Shown here piece by piece: positions 33,497 to 42,212 of a stretch of DNA of 64,000 bases; the stretch's first letter is position 1; each line of letters begins with the position of its first letter. The position numbers and the translations under genes were made by a program. Source of the DNA: JAHQVK01 sp036788295 (GTDB lineage Bacteria; Myxococcota; Kuafuiibacteriia; Kuafuiibacteriales; Kuafuiibacteriaceae). The stretch spans positions 16,700 through 80,699 of the forward strand of contig DAIQNR010000015.1 of NCBI GenBank assembly GCA_036788295.1, read 5' to 3'. A model generated the notes under the pieces. It saw only the letters and a program-made list of their open reading frames with translations. It was not told the DNA's origin and did no database searches.

Positions 33497-35185
33497 TCAG
33501 ATCGCCGGGTCCAGTCGTAGCGGGACCCGACGTCGGTCGTACATCGGCTCCGGCGGCCACGGGTCGAGCCGAGCGAGCTCCTCGACCGGCAGCGTCCCTA
33601 CGTCCAGGAGCCCGGTGTTGGCGTCTCGAATCCGGTAGGCCAGCGTGCGCCCGAACAAGGCCTGGGGCTCGATGAAGACGCAGCGCAGCTCCCCGGGCCC
33701 GAACTCGCACTGAGCCTGCACCGCGGCGAGCAGCTGCTCGTTGTGAAGGTGCCCGTCGCCAAAGTTGTAGCCGAGCACCATGCCGGCCACGATCTCACCG
33801 TCGAGGTAGGTGTAGCGTTCGAAGCGATCGACCGCGCGCGGCAACAGAACCTGCAGCGCTCGGCCATGCAGGTGCATCGCCCGAAACCCGAGCACCTTGC
33901 CGACGAGCCCCACCGCGGTGCTCTCGCCGTACAGCGGGGTGAGCTGGTCGAACACCCACGGGGAGCTCTTCTTCAGCCGATCGAGCTTCTTGTGGGCGCC
34001 CTCGGAGAACAGCCACACGCCGTAGGGCCAGTTGCCGGCGTAGTAGCGCATCGAGAGCAAGAAGGAGACCCGGTGCGGAAAGAGGTTCCCGGCGAGCGGG
34101 ACGAGCCCGGCCATCGCGATGAGCAGCACGAGAAGCCAGGCCGACTCGATCGAGATCACCGAGACCTCGGCGTGGACCCCGAACAAGAAAAACGCCCCGT
34201 AGACCATCATGACGTTCCACTCGAGCGGGACCCCCATCGGGATCGAGCTCGTGATGAAGAAGTGGAGCACCAGCATCATCCCGAACCCGAGGACGGTGAC
34301 GAGGCCGCCGCCGCCGAGCCCGAGGCAGATCGGCGTCGCCAGCTCGAGAAAGGTCCCGACGTGGGCGATCCGCACGCACAGCGGCGAGGGGGCGAGGTCC
34401 CGCGGTGGGTCTTGATAGATGCGCTCGATGAATCGAGGCATGCGGATGGGGTGGTTGCTCAGCATCACCGCGACGACGTAAGGGAAATGGCGGTTCAGCT
34501 TCGAGACCCCGGCCCAAAACCACAGCGCGAGCCACACCGCCTTGTTCCCCGCGATCCAGTCCGGTCCGGCGAGCAGGCAGGCGGCGGCCACCCCGTAGTG
34601 CTCGGCGCGGGCAGCGAGAAAGATCGTGCGGTCGAGCACGCCGAGCGCGGGGAGGAGCAGGACCACCGCCCACATCGCGAGCAGAGGCGGCTCCGGGGCG
34701 ACGAGCGCGGCCAGGAGCGAACCGAGCAGCCCGCCGTACAGGGCGGCGTCGAGCCAGCCCCGGGTGGGGGCTCCGATGCCCGGCCAGCCCGGGAAGAGGG
34801 GGAGCTTCGTCGTCCCGGGGCGAAAGAAGTACAGGGCACCGCCGAACGGGGGCAGGTAGCGCCCGGTGAGCGGCCCGGAGCCGCAGCCGAGGCCCAAGAC
34901 CTCGAACAGAAGGCTCCACAGGATCGCCTTTTGAAACGCGAACGGCTCGAGCCACCACCGGCCGAGATCGGACAGCCCGGCCACGTCCGGGTGAAAGCTG
35001 ACGAAGAACACCCAGCCCGCCCCGTAGAGGAGGATCTTCAATCCGTAGGCGACGAACAGGAGCGCCGGCGCTCCGTAGCCATCCTTGGCCCACGCCTCGC
35101 AGACGAGGCGGAGCCTCGGCCCGAGCGGGAGCTTCGCCCACGCGAGCGGATCGTACGGAGGCGGGAGCGGCTCGAGCAGGCGCAT
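33497..35185 (-). CDS. DUF3556 multi-spanning membrane protein
   Basis: 562 residues with about nine membrane helices. Diagnostic stretches are VLGLGCGSGPLTGRYLPPFG and YFFRPGTTKLPLFPGWPG, as I recall from the mycobacterial DUF3556 family (PF12077). The C-terminal 150 residues are soluble and contain VLGYNFGDGHLHNEQLL and RCVFIEPQALFGRTL. The function is unknown. Some regions (for example LHFFITSSIPMGVPLEWNV) recall vitamin-K-carboxylase/HTTM-like proteins, which is a weak resemblance. Its position ahead of a desaturase and a CrtI-like enzyme suggests lipid or isoprenoid chemistry at the membrane. Confidence 0.85.
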   Translation of the reverse strand: MRLLEPLPPPYDPLAWAKLPLGPRLRLVCEAWAKDGYGAPALLFVAYGLKILLYGAGWVFFVSFHPDVAGLSDLGRWWLEPFAFQKAILWSLLFEVLGLGCGSGPLTGRYLPPFGGALYFFRPGTTKLPLFPGWPGIGAPTRGWLDAALYGGLLGSLLAALVAPEPPLLAMWAVVLLLPALGVLDRTIFLAARAEHYGVAAACLLAGPDWIAGNKAVWLALWFWAGVSKLNRHFPYVVAVMLSNHPIRMPRFIERIYQDPPRDLAPSPLCVRIAHVGTFLELATPICLGLGGGGLVTVLGFGMMLVLHFFITSSIPMGVPLEWNVMMVYGAFFLFGVHAEVSVISIESAWLLVLLIAMAGLVPLAGNLFPHRVSFLLSMRYYAGNWPYGVWLFSEGAHKKLDRLKKSSPWVFDQLTPLYGESTAVGLVGKVLGFRAMHLHGRALQVLLPRAVDRFERYTYLDGEIVAGMVLGYNFGDGHLHNEQLLAAVQAQCEFGPGELRCVFIEPQALFGRTLAYRIRDANTGLLDVGTLPVEELARLDPWPPEPMYDRRRVPLRLDPAI

Positions 35186-35232
35186 GGGGACCGCCCCATG
35201 GTGACCGCGATGGGCTCACAAAAGAAGCGGGC

Positions 35233-37152
35233 TCAGAAATCGAGCGCGCCGGCGTCGGCCTCTTCGGCCCTCTCCATGATGAATTGGTACCGCGGCGCCG
35301 GATCCTTGCCCATCAGCGCCGCCATCACCGTCGCGCTCTCCGCGTCGAGCGTGACCCGCAGCGCTCTTCGGCTCTTCGGGTCGAGCGTCGTGCTCTTGAG
35401 CTGCTCGGCGTTCATCTCGCCGAGGCCCTTGAACCGCATGATGCTCGGCTTCAGGTTCTTCGGCAGGCGGCCGAGGATTCGGACCTTGTCCTGGTCGTCG
35501 AGCGCCCAGTGGACCTCTTTTCCGGCCTCGATTCGGTACAGCGGGGGCTGGGCCAGGTAGACGTGCCCGGCGTCCACGAGCTGGGGCATGTGCTTCATGA
35601 AGAACGTCAGCACCAGGGTCGCGATGTGGTGGCCGTCCGGGTCGGCGTCCATCAGCAGGAACACGCGCTCGTAGCGCAGCTTGCCGAGGTCGAGCTTCGG
35701 TCCGATCCCGCACCCGAGCGCGGACACGATGTTGCCGATCTCCTTGTTCTCGAGCACCTTCGACAAGCTCGCCTGCATCGTGTTCACGATCTTGCCCCGA
35801 AGCGGCAAGATGGCCTGCGTTTTTCGGTCCCGGCCCTGCTTCGCGGTGCCGCCGGCGGAGTCGCCTTCCACGATGAACAGCTCGGAGCTCGCTGGATCGG
35901 TGCTCGAGCAGTCGGCGAGCTTTCCGGGCAGGTTGAGCCGGTGGCTGACCGCGGACTTGCGCTGCACTTGGGCGGCGGCGGCCCGCGACGCCTCCCTGGC
36001 CCTCGCCGCGAGCTCGACCCGGTCGCAGATCGGCTCCGCGATGGTCGGGTTCTGCAGCAGCCACGTCTCGAGCGCCCCGAACACCGCCGCCTCCACCAGG
36101 GTCTGGGCCTCGGGGTTGTTGAGGCGGCCTTTGGTCTGGCCCTGAAACTGCGGCTCCCGGATGTACAGAGAGAGGATCGCGACGAGGCCCTCGCGAATGT
36201 CCTCGGCGCTGATCGCGAGCCCCTTCGGACCGCGGTTCTTCGCCTTCATGTAGGCCCTTACCGCCTTGACCACGCCCTGCTTCAGGCCGGCCTCGTGGGC
36301 GCCGCCGTCCGACGTCCGCACCCCGTTGGCGTAGGAGAGGAGGGTCTCGCCGTTGCCGTCGGTCCACGCCAGGATGAGCTCGATGCGAGGGTAGGTGGTC
36401 TGCGATAGATGAAACGGCTCGGCGTGGACCGGGACCTTCTTCGCCGAGCTGGCCACCACCGGGAGGAATTCCCTCAAGCCCCCAGGGTGGTGAAAGCAGC
36501 GGGTCTCGCCGGCGTAGGGGTCTTCGTAGTGAAGCGTCACCTCGGGGTGCAGGTACGCTTTCGCGTCGAGCAGATCCTTCACCCTGGTCGGGTCGAAGCG
36601 CTGCTCCACGCCGAAGATCTGAGGGTCCGGCCGAAAGTGGATCGTGGTCCCGTGCTTTCGCGTCGCCTCCTTCTTCTCGAGCTTCGAGACCGCGAGTCCC
36701 CGGGCGTAGCGCTGAGCGAATCGGTGGCCATCCCGCCGGATCTCGATGTTCAGCTCCTCGCTGAGCGCGTTGACCACCGATGAACCCACCCCGTGCAGAC
36801 CGCCGGAGACTTCATAGGAATCGGCGTCGAACTTGCCGCCGGCGTGGAGCGTGGTGAGGATGATCTCCACCGCAGGCTTTCCATACTTTGGCATCACCTC
36901 GACCGGGATGCCTCGGCCGTCGTCTTCGATGCTGACCCCGCGGTAGTCCCCGTCGAGCACGATCTTGAGGGTCGTGGCGTGGCCGTTGATCGCCTCGTCG
37001 ATCGAGTTGTCGAGGATCTCTCGGAGGAGGTGGTGGTAGCCGTGTCCGTCGGTGCCTCCGATGTACATGCCGGGGCGGACCCGGACCGGTTCGAGGCCCT
37101 CGAGGACCTTGATGTCCAGGGCCGAATAGGACTTCTTCTTCTTTTCGACCAT
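35233..37152 (-). CDS. parE: DNA topoisomerase IV subunit B
   Basis: 639 residues from ATG 37152, overlapping the parC stop (TGATG). It is the ATPase half of topoisomerase IV. The GHKL domain shows REILDNSIDEA, DDGRGIPV and GGLHGVGSSVVNAL. The transducer follows, then TOPRIM with EGDSAGG (429-435) and DADPDGHHI (502-510). The C-terminus has the FKGLGEMN signature. The gene order parC-parE with overlap, and the partner lacking a GyrA box, favour topo IV over gyrase. It acts in decatenating sister chromosomes. Confidence 0.93.
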   Translation of the reverse strand: MVEKKKKSYSALDIKVLEGLEPVRVRPGMYIGGTDGHGYHHLLREILDNSIDEAINGHATTLKIVLDGDYRGVSIEDDGRGIPVEVMPKYGKPAVEIILTTLHAGGKFDADSYEVSGGLHGVGSSVVNALSEELNIEIRRDGHRFAQRYARGLAVSKLEKKEATRKHGTTIHFRPDPQIFGVEQRFDPTRVKDLLDAKAYLHPEVTLHYEDPYAGETRCFHHPGGLREFLPVVASSAKKVPVHAEPFHLSQTTYPRIELILAWTDGNGETLLSYANGVRTSDGGAHEAGLKQGVVKAVRAYMKAKNRGPKGLAISAEDIREGLVAILSLYIREPQFQGQTKGRLNNPEAQTLVEAAVFGALETWLLQNPTIAEPICDRVELAARAREASRAAAAQVQRKSAVSHRLNLPGKLADCSSTDPASSELFIVEGDSAGGTAKQGRDRKTQAILPLRGKIVNTMQASLSKVLENKEIGNIVSALGCGIGPKLDLGKLRYERVFLLMDADPDGHHIATLVLTFFMKHMPQLVDAGHVYLAQPPLYRIEAGKEVHWALDDQDKVRILGRLPKNLKPSIMRFKGLGEMNAEQLKSTTLDPKSRRALRVTLDAESATVMAALMGKDPAPRYQFIMERAEEADAGALDF

Positions 37153-39500
37153 CAATCCTCCCCCCCGAGGCTCGGGGGTGTCACCGGCAAGAACTCGGCC
37201 GACTCGAAAGAGGAGCGCTTCACCACCGGCTTGCCCCGGCCGCCCCGGGTCCCCGCGATCCCCTCTACGAACAGCTCGTGGCGCTTCCCGCGGTCGGTGA
37301 AGACCACCAGGGGGTTCGTGCGCGGCGAGGAGGTCAGCTGCGCGGCCAGGATCTCGGCCCCGGCGGCGAGTTTCATCAGGGTCGTGCCCTTTCCCGGCCC
37401 AGACAGGATCCCGAGCTCCTCGAGGTTGACCGACATCGCGTGGCCGTCGGTGGCCGCCGCGAGCACGAACCCGGGGGCCGGACCGCCAGGGGCGGCGTCC
37501 TGCACGAACACCCGCAGGACCGCATCCCCCTCGTTGAGGCGGCCAAACTTTCGGCCGTTCTTGTTGGAAGGCTCGCGGTGGGCCGAGAGCGGGAAGCGAA
37601 AGGCGAGGCCCCGCTTGGTGACCGCGACCCCGTACGGCGGCGGCGGCGCTTCGGCCGTGCCCTCCTGGGTGGGAAGCGGCGTGCGCCGGGGGTCGAAGCT
37701 CACCACTCCTACCACATGCTCTCCGTCGCCGAAATTGAACAGCTTCTGGATGGGGTCCCCGTAGCCGGTCGAAGGGGGGATGTCCGCGATCCGGCAGACA
37801 TAGGCGTGACCCTTGGACGAGAAGAACGCGATCGTGCTCCGGGTGGACCCCGCCTCGCAGGCGAAGACCCGATCTCCTTGTTTGACCCTCGTGCTCGCGA
37901 GGTCCTTGACCGACTGCTGTCGCTTCACCCAACCCTGCTGGCTGACGATGACATAGGCGTCTTCAGCGACGATGAAGTCGGCCTCGGTGTACTCGGGGGT
38001 GGCTTCGGCCGCGTCGGCGACGATCCGGGTGCGGCGGCGGTCGCCGTGGCGCTTCGAGATCTCGGCGAGCTCCTCGTCGATGAGCTGCCACAACAGCGGC
38101 GGGCTCTCGAGCAGGTGGGCGAGTCGCGCCGCCTCCGCTCGCTTCGCCTCCGACTCCTCCTTCAAGACCAGGATCTCGAGCTTGGCCAGCCGGTACAGGC
38201 GCAGCTCCAGGATCGCGTCGGTCTGCTCGGCGTCGAGCCCGAAGCGGCTGATGATCTGGTTGGCGGCGTCTTTCTTTCCCTCGCTGGCCCGGATGAGCGC
38301 GATGATCTCGTCGAGCGCGTCGAAGACGGTGATGAACCCATCGAGGATGTGCAGGCGCCGCTCGAGCTCGGCGAGCTGGTGGGAGAGCCGGCGGGTCACC
38401 ACCTCGAGCCGGAAATCGAGGAAGTGGCGCAGCATGCTCACCACGTCGAGGCGGCAGGGGGTGGGGACCTCCGGGTTGTCGGAAGGGACCAGGCAGGTCA
38501 GGTTGACGCTGAACGTGGTCTGAAACGGGGTGTGCTTGGCGAGGTAGGCCATCACCAAATCCGGGTTTTGGCCTCGCTTCAGCTCCAGCACCACCCGCAC
38601 GTCGTCGGTGGATTCGTCCCGCACGTCGAGCAGGCCGGGGAGCTTCCTCCCCACGATGATCTCGCCGATCTTCTCGACCAGCCCGCTCTTTTCGACCCCA
38701 TAGGGCACCGAGTCGATGACGACGCGCTCCGCGCTCCGGTCGGACTCGATGCGCCAAGTGCCCCGTAGCCGGAGGCTGCCCTGGCCGTGGGCGTAGACAT
38801 CCCGGATCTCGGCCGAGCTGCTGATGAGCTCGCCTCCGGTGGGGAAGTCGGGCCCCTTCAGCTTCGTCATCACCCGGGAGAGCGGCGCATCCCGGTCCTG
38901 GATGAGCAGGCGGCAGGCGTCGAGGGTCTCCCGCAGGTTGTGGGGAGGGATGCTGGTCGCCATCCCGACGGCGATGCCCTGCGCCCCGTTGACGAGCAGG
39001 TTCGGGAACCGGGCGGGCAGGACCAGGGGCTCCTGGTTCTGGCCGTCGAACGTGGGCCGAAAGTCGACCGTGTCGTCGCCGATCTCGTCGAGCAGGGCCG
39101 GGGCGATGCGTCCGAGCCGAGCCTCGGTGTAGCGGTAGGCAGCCGGCGGGTCGCCGTCGAGCGACCCAAAGTTGCCCTGGCCGTCCACGAGCGGCGCCCG
39201 CATCACCCACGGCTGGGCGAGGCGCACCAATGCGTCGTACACGGCCCCGTCGCCGTGGGGGTGGAACTTGCCGATCACCTCGCCCACGATGCGGGCGCAT
39301 TTGGCCGGCTTCGCGTCCGGACCGACCCGCAGCGCGTCGTGCATGACGAACAGGATCCGGCGCTGCACGGGCTTGAGCCCGTCGCGCACGTCGGGAAGGG
39401 CGCGGCTGGTGATGACGCTCAGCGCGTAGTTCATGTAGAGGCGCTGGGCCTCTTCGCTCAGCGGAGCCTCGACGATTGAGCTGGTCATGGGTTCAGTCAT
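37152..39500 (-). CDS. parC: DNA topoisomerase IV subunit A
   Basis: 782 residues; ATG 39500, or possibly the in-frame ATG at 39488. It is the DNA cleavage/re-ligation subunit. The catalytic Tyr124 is in AAYRYTEARL. The winged-helix segment has KFHPHGDGAVYDALVR (78-93). Long coiled-coil and tower regions follow to about 480. The C-terminal beta-pinwheel (about 500-782) lacks a GyrA box (QRRGGxG), which identifies ParC. The position equivalent to the quinolone-binding Ser (GyrA Ser83, ParC Ser80) is Gly85. The acidic partner is present as Asp89. Confidence 0.93.
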   Translation of the reverse strand: MTEPMTSSIVEAPLSEEAQRLYMNYALSVITSRALPDVRDGLKPVQRRILFVMHDALRVGPDAKPAKCARIVGEVIGKFHPHGDGAVYDALVRLAQPWVMRAPLVDGQGNFGSLDGDPPAAYRYTEARLGRIAPALLDEIGDDTVDFRPTFDGQNQEPLVLPARFPNLLVNGAQGIAVGMATSIPPHNLRETLDACRLLIQDRDAPLSRVMTKLKGPDFPTGGELISSSAEIRDVYAHGQGSLRLRGTWRIESDRSAERVVIDSVPYGVEKSGLVEKIGEIIVGRKLPGLLDVRDESTDDVRVVLELKRGQNPDLVMAYLAKHTPFQTTFSVNLTCLVPSDNPEVPTPCRLDVVSMLRHFLDFRLEVVTRRLSHQLAELERRLHILDGFITVFDALDEIIALIRASEGKKDAANQIISRFGLDAEQTDAILELRLYRLAKLEILVLKEESEAKRAEAARLAHLLESPPLLWQLIDEELAEISKRHGDRRRTRIVADAAEATPEYTEADFIVAEDAYVIVSQQGWVKRQQSVKDLASTRVKQGDRVFACEAGSTRSTIAFFSSKGHAYVCRIADIPPSTGYGDPIQKLFNFGDGEHVVGVVSFDPRRTPLPTQEGTAEAPPPPYGVAVTKRGLAFRFPLSAHREPSNKNGRKFGRLNEGDAVLRVFVQDAAPGGPAPGFVLAAATDGHAMSVNLEELGILSGPGKGTTLMKLAAGAEILAAQLTSSPRTNPLVVFTDRGKRHELFVEGIAGTRGGRGKPVVKRSSFESAEFLPVTPPSLGGED

Positions 39501-39584
39501 CGGCTCCGGCCTGCGCAGTCTGTAGCGGGCCCATCGAGCGGCGTCAACGCAGCCGCCAGCTTCCCTCGCCGGTCGGGGTCGGTC

Positions 39585-39590
39585 TACCTT
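39585..39590 (+). promoter_or_regulatory. Putative -10 element of a leaderless transcript (secreted repeat protein)
   Basis: TACCTT, 8 nt before GTG 39599. A weak TTCCCT lies 18 bp upstream. This spacing supports the GTG as the true start. Confidence 0.4.
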
Positions 39591-39598
39591 CCCCGCCG

Positions 39599-41398
39599 GT
39601 GCGATCGGTCCGGACGTTCCGATGGTGGGCAGCGGCGCTCGCGCTGGGGGCCGAGCCGGCCGTGGCCCACGAGGTGGAGCTCGGCCTCACCGCGCTCGAG
39701 CGCCAGGCGGCCGCCGTCGGGGCCGCGCTCGAGCGGATGGAGAAGCCCGACCGGAGGACGCGGCGGATCCTGGGGGAGGCGGAGGTGGAGGCGGCGCTCG
39801 GCCGGACCGACCGGGCGCTCGCCCTGGTGCTCGGCCGGCTCGACGACCCCGATTTTCGGGCAGCGCCGGAGCGGGTGGGGGCGCTGCTGCTCGCGGCGGA
39901 GCTGCTCGAGCGAAAGGGGGACGAGGCTGGGGGGCGGCTGATGGCGAAGGCGGCGCTCGACGCGGCGACGCGGCCCGAGGACCGCGCAGAGGCGCTGCTG
40001 CGGTGGCTGCGGCAGTCTCGAGACCAGCCGGTCGCGGGCCGCCTCGCGGTGGCGCAGGTCTGGATCGCGGACGGCGGCTCGCCGGAAGCCGACCCGGCGC
40101 TCGCCTACGAGGTGGGGGCGCTGTTTCGGGTCGCGCAGGACCGGGCGTCGGCCCGCCGCTGGCTCGGCGCCATCCCCGCGACCACCGAGCACGGCGCCCG
40201 GGCCGCGTTTTTGGCCGGGGTGAGCTTCGTCGAGGACGGAAACCTCCGGGACGCCGAGCGGTGGTTCGCCGCGCTCATGGCCTGGTCGCTGCCGCCGCTG
40301 CCCGAGGATCACCCTCGGCTCGCGGTGGAGCGGGAGGTGCGAGCCCTCGCCGCGCTCGCCGCCGCTCGCCTCTCGTTCGAGCGGGGGGCGCTCGACGAGG
40401 CGGCGGCAGCGTACGAGCGGGTGCCCGCCGGATCCGGGCTGGAAGCGGAGGCGTGCTGGGAGCGCGCCTTTCTCGAGTCGGAGCGGGGTCGGCCCCGCGC
40501 GGCGCTCGATCAGGTCGCGTGCGTGCGGCAGCTGGGAGGACCCAAGCTGGCCCAGGGAGAGGCAGCGCTGCTCGAGGCGAGCCTGCTCGCCCACGCTGGG
40601 CGCTACGAAGCGTCGAGGCAGGCCTACCGCAGGCTGTTCTCGAACCTGTCCAGCGAAGCCTCGCTCGCACGGGAGGCGCTCGAGGGGCTGCCCGATCCCG
40701 CCCGCTTCCTGTTCCTCGGCATGGAGCGGACCGCGGTGGAGGAGGGGCCGGCGGCCACGCCCGGCCCGGCCACCCTGCTCGCTGGGGCGTGGACGCCGGC
40801 GGTGGACCTCGCCCATCGCGTCGTTCGCGGGACCGAGACGCAGCGGGCGGAGATCGAGCGGCTCGGAGCGGAGGTGGACCGGTTGACGCGGCTGCTCGAC
40901 CGCCCTGAAGACCGCCTGGAGCTGCGTCGAAAGAGCCTCGAGCGGCTCGCGCGGGAGGTCGAGCACCTCGATGGCCACGCCCGCCGCTTGGCCGAGCGAA
41001 GTCCGGGCTCGACCCGTCTCGAAACGGTGCAGTCCGAGCTGAGGGACCATCGGCGGTCGATCGAAGGGCGGCGCCAGTCCCTCGCCGCCGAATCCGAGGC
41101 TCGGAGGGCGGCGAGCCGGACCGAGCTGGCCGCGCTGGCCGCTAGCGTGAATGGCCTGCGGGACGAAGCGCGCGCCCTCGCGTCGGCCTCCCCGCCCCCA
41201 GCCGACGTCGTCGCTCGCGCCGCCCTGGACCGGGTTCTGAGCGGGCTCGACGACGCCGCGATGCGGGCCGAGGTGGGCCTGCTCGACACCGCGTGGGTGG
41301 AAAAGCAGAGCCGCACCCGGGAAGTCGAGCGGTTGCTCGCCGAGCGAAAGGCGGCGGAGCAGCAAGCCGACGACGCGCTCGAGCAGGCAGAACAGTAG
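39599..41398 (+). CDS. Secreted helical-repeat and coiled-coil protein
   Basis: 599 residues from GTG 39599, with signal peptide RSVRTFRWWAAALALGAEPAVA then HEVE. Residues about 30-400 are TPR-like helical repeats rich in Ala, Leu and Arg (for example AERWFAALMAWSL and YEASRQAYRRLFSNL). Residues about 430-599 form long coiled coils (AEIERLGAEVDRLTRLL, ERLAREVEHLDGHARRLAER) to the end. This layout is typical of periplasmic scaffold proteins of Myxococcota; no named family is recognised. It is divergent from parC with 98 bp between. Confidence 0.82.
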   Translation: MRSVRTFRWWAAALALGAEPAVAHEVELGLTALERQAAAVGAALERMEKPDRRTRRILGEAEVEAALGRTDRALALVLGRLDDPDFRAAPERVGALLLAAELLERKGDEAGGRLMAKAALDAATRPEDRAEALLRWLRQSRDQPVAGRLAVAQVWIADGGSPEADPALAYEVGALFRVAQDRASARRWLGAIPATTEHGARAAFLAGVSFVEDGNLRDAERWFAALMAWSLPPLPEDHPRLAVEREVRALAALAAARLSFERGALDEAAAAYERVPAGSGLEAEACWERAFLESERGRPRAALDQVACVRQLGGPKLAQGEAALLEASLLAHAGRYEASRQAYRRLFSNLSSEASLAREALEGLPDPARFLFLGMERTAVEEGPAATPGPATLLAGAWTPAVDLAHRVVRGTETQRAEIERLGAEVDRLTRLLDRPEDRLELRRKSLERLAREVEHLDGHARRLAERSPGSTRLETVQSELRDHRRSIEGRRQSLAAESEARRAASRTELAALAASVNGLRDEARALASASPPPADVVARAALDRVLSGLDDAAMRAEVGLLDTAWVEKQSRTREVERLLAERKAAEQQADDALEQAEQ

Positions 41399-41455
41399 AA
41401 CGGAGGGGACGGAGCATCGGCGTCGCCGCCGTCCCTCCTACGTACGTCCAGTGGG

Positions 41456-42199
41456 TCAGAACCCGAGGCGCGCCCAGATGTAGTCGCGGTTCATCCGGGC
41501 GATGTGGGCCACGGAGATGGACTTTGGACAGGCCGCTTCGCACTCGTTTTCGTTGGTGCAGTTGCCGAAGCCCTCGGCGTCCATCCGCTCGACCATCGCG
41601 AGCACGCGCTTCTTTCGCTCCACCTGCCCTTGCGGCAGGTGCCCGAGGTGCGAGACCTTGGCCGAGACGAAGAGCATGGCGGAGGCGTTCTTGCACGAAG
41701 CGACGCAGGCGCCGCAGCCGATGCACTGGGCCGCGTCCATCGCGGTCTCCGCGTTCTCCTTCGCCACCGGGATGGCGTTCCCGTCGGGGGCGCTGCCGGT
41801 GTTCACCGAGATGTAGCCGCCAGCGTGCTGGATGCGGTCGAAGGCGCCGCGGTCCACGACCAAGTCACGGATGATGGGGAAGGATTGGGCTCGAAACGGC
41901 TCGAGCGTCAGCGTATCTCCGTCCGTGAACTCCCGCATGTACACCTGGCAGGTGGCGACGGCGCCCTTCGGCCCGTGCGCCAAACCATTGATCATCATCC
42001 CACAGGTGCCGCAGATACCTTCGCGACAGTCGGAATCGAAGGCCACCGGCTCCTTGCCCTTGGCCTCGAGGATGTCGTTCACCTGATCGAGCATCTCGAG
42101 AAAGGAGCAGTCCCCGTTCACGTCCGGGGATTCGAGGGTTTCGAACCAGCCGTCGTGATGGGGTCCGGGCTGGCGCCATATACGGAGCGTAAACTTCAT
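41456..42199 (-). CDS. sdhB: Succinate dehydrogenase/fumarate reductase iron-sulfur subunit
   Basis: 247 residues. It passes electrons from the flavoprotein to the membrane anchor. The [2Fe-2S] ligands are Cys58, Cys63, Cys66 and Cys84 (CREGICGTC). The [4Fe-4S] and [3Fe-4S] clusters use Cys159, Cys162, Cys165 with Cys169 (CIGCGACVASC) and Cys214, Cys220, Cys224 (CTNENECEAACPK). The type resembles the B-type (bacteroidete/deltaproteobacterial) complexes with a single cytochrome b subunit. It is the last gene of the operon, 13 bp after sdhA. Confidence 0.96.
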   Translation of the reverse strand: MKFTLRIWRQPGPHHDGWFETLESPDVNGDCSFLEMLDQVNDILEAKGKEPVAFDSDCREGICGTCGMMINGLAHGPKGAVATCQVYMREFTDGDTLTLEPFRAQSFPIIRDLVVDRGAFDRIQHAGGYISVNTGSAPDGNAIPVAKENAETAMDAAQCIGCGACVASCKNASAMLFVSAKVSHLGHLPQGQVERKKRVLAMVERMDAEGFGNCTNENECEAACPKSISVAHIARMNRDYIWARLGF

Positions 42200-42212
42200 G
42201 GAAAAAGACCTT

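Noticed and set aside
35233..39500. DNA gyrase (gyrB/gyrA) instead of topoisomerase IV
   Set aside because: The A subunit lacks a GyrA box and the genes overlap in A-then-B order on the operon, which is typical of parC-parE. A gyrase elsewhere in the genome is assumed.
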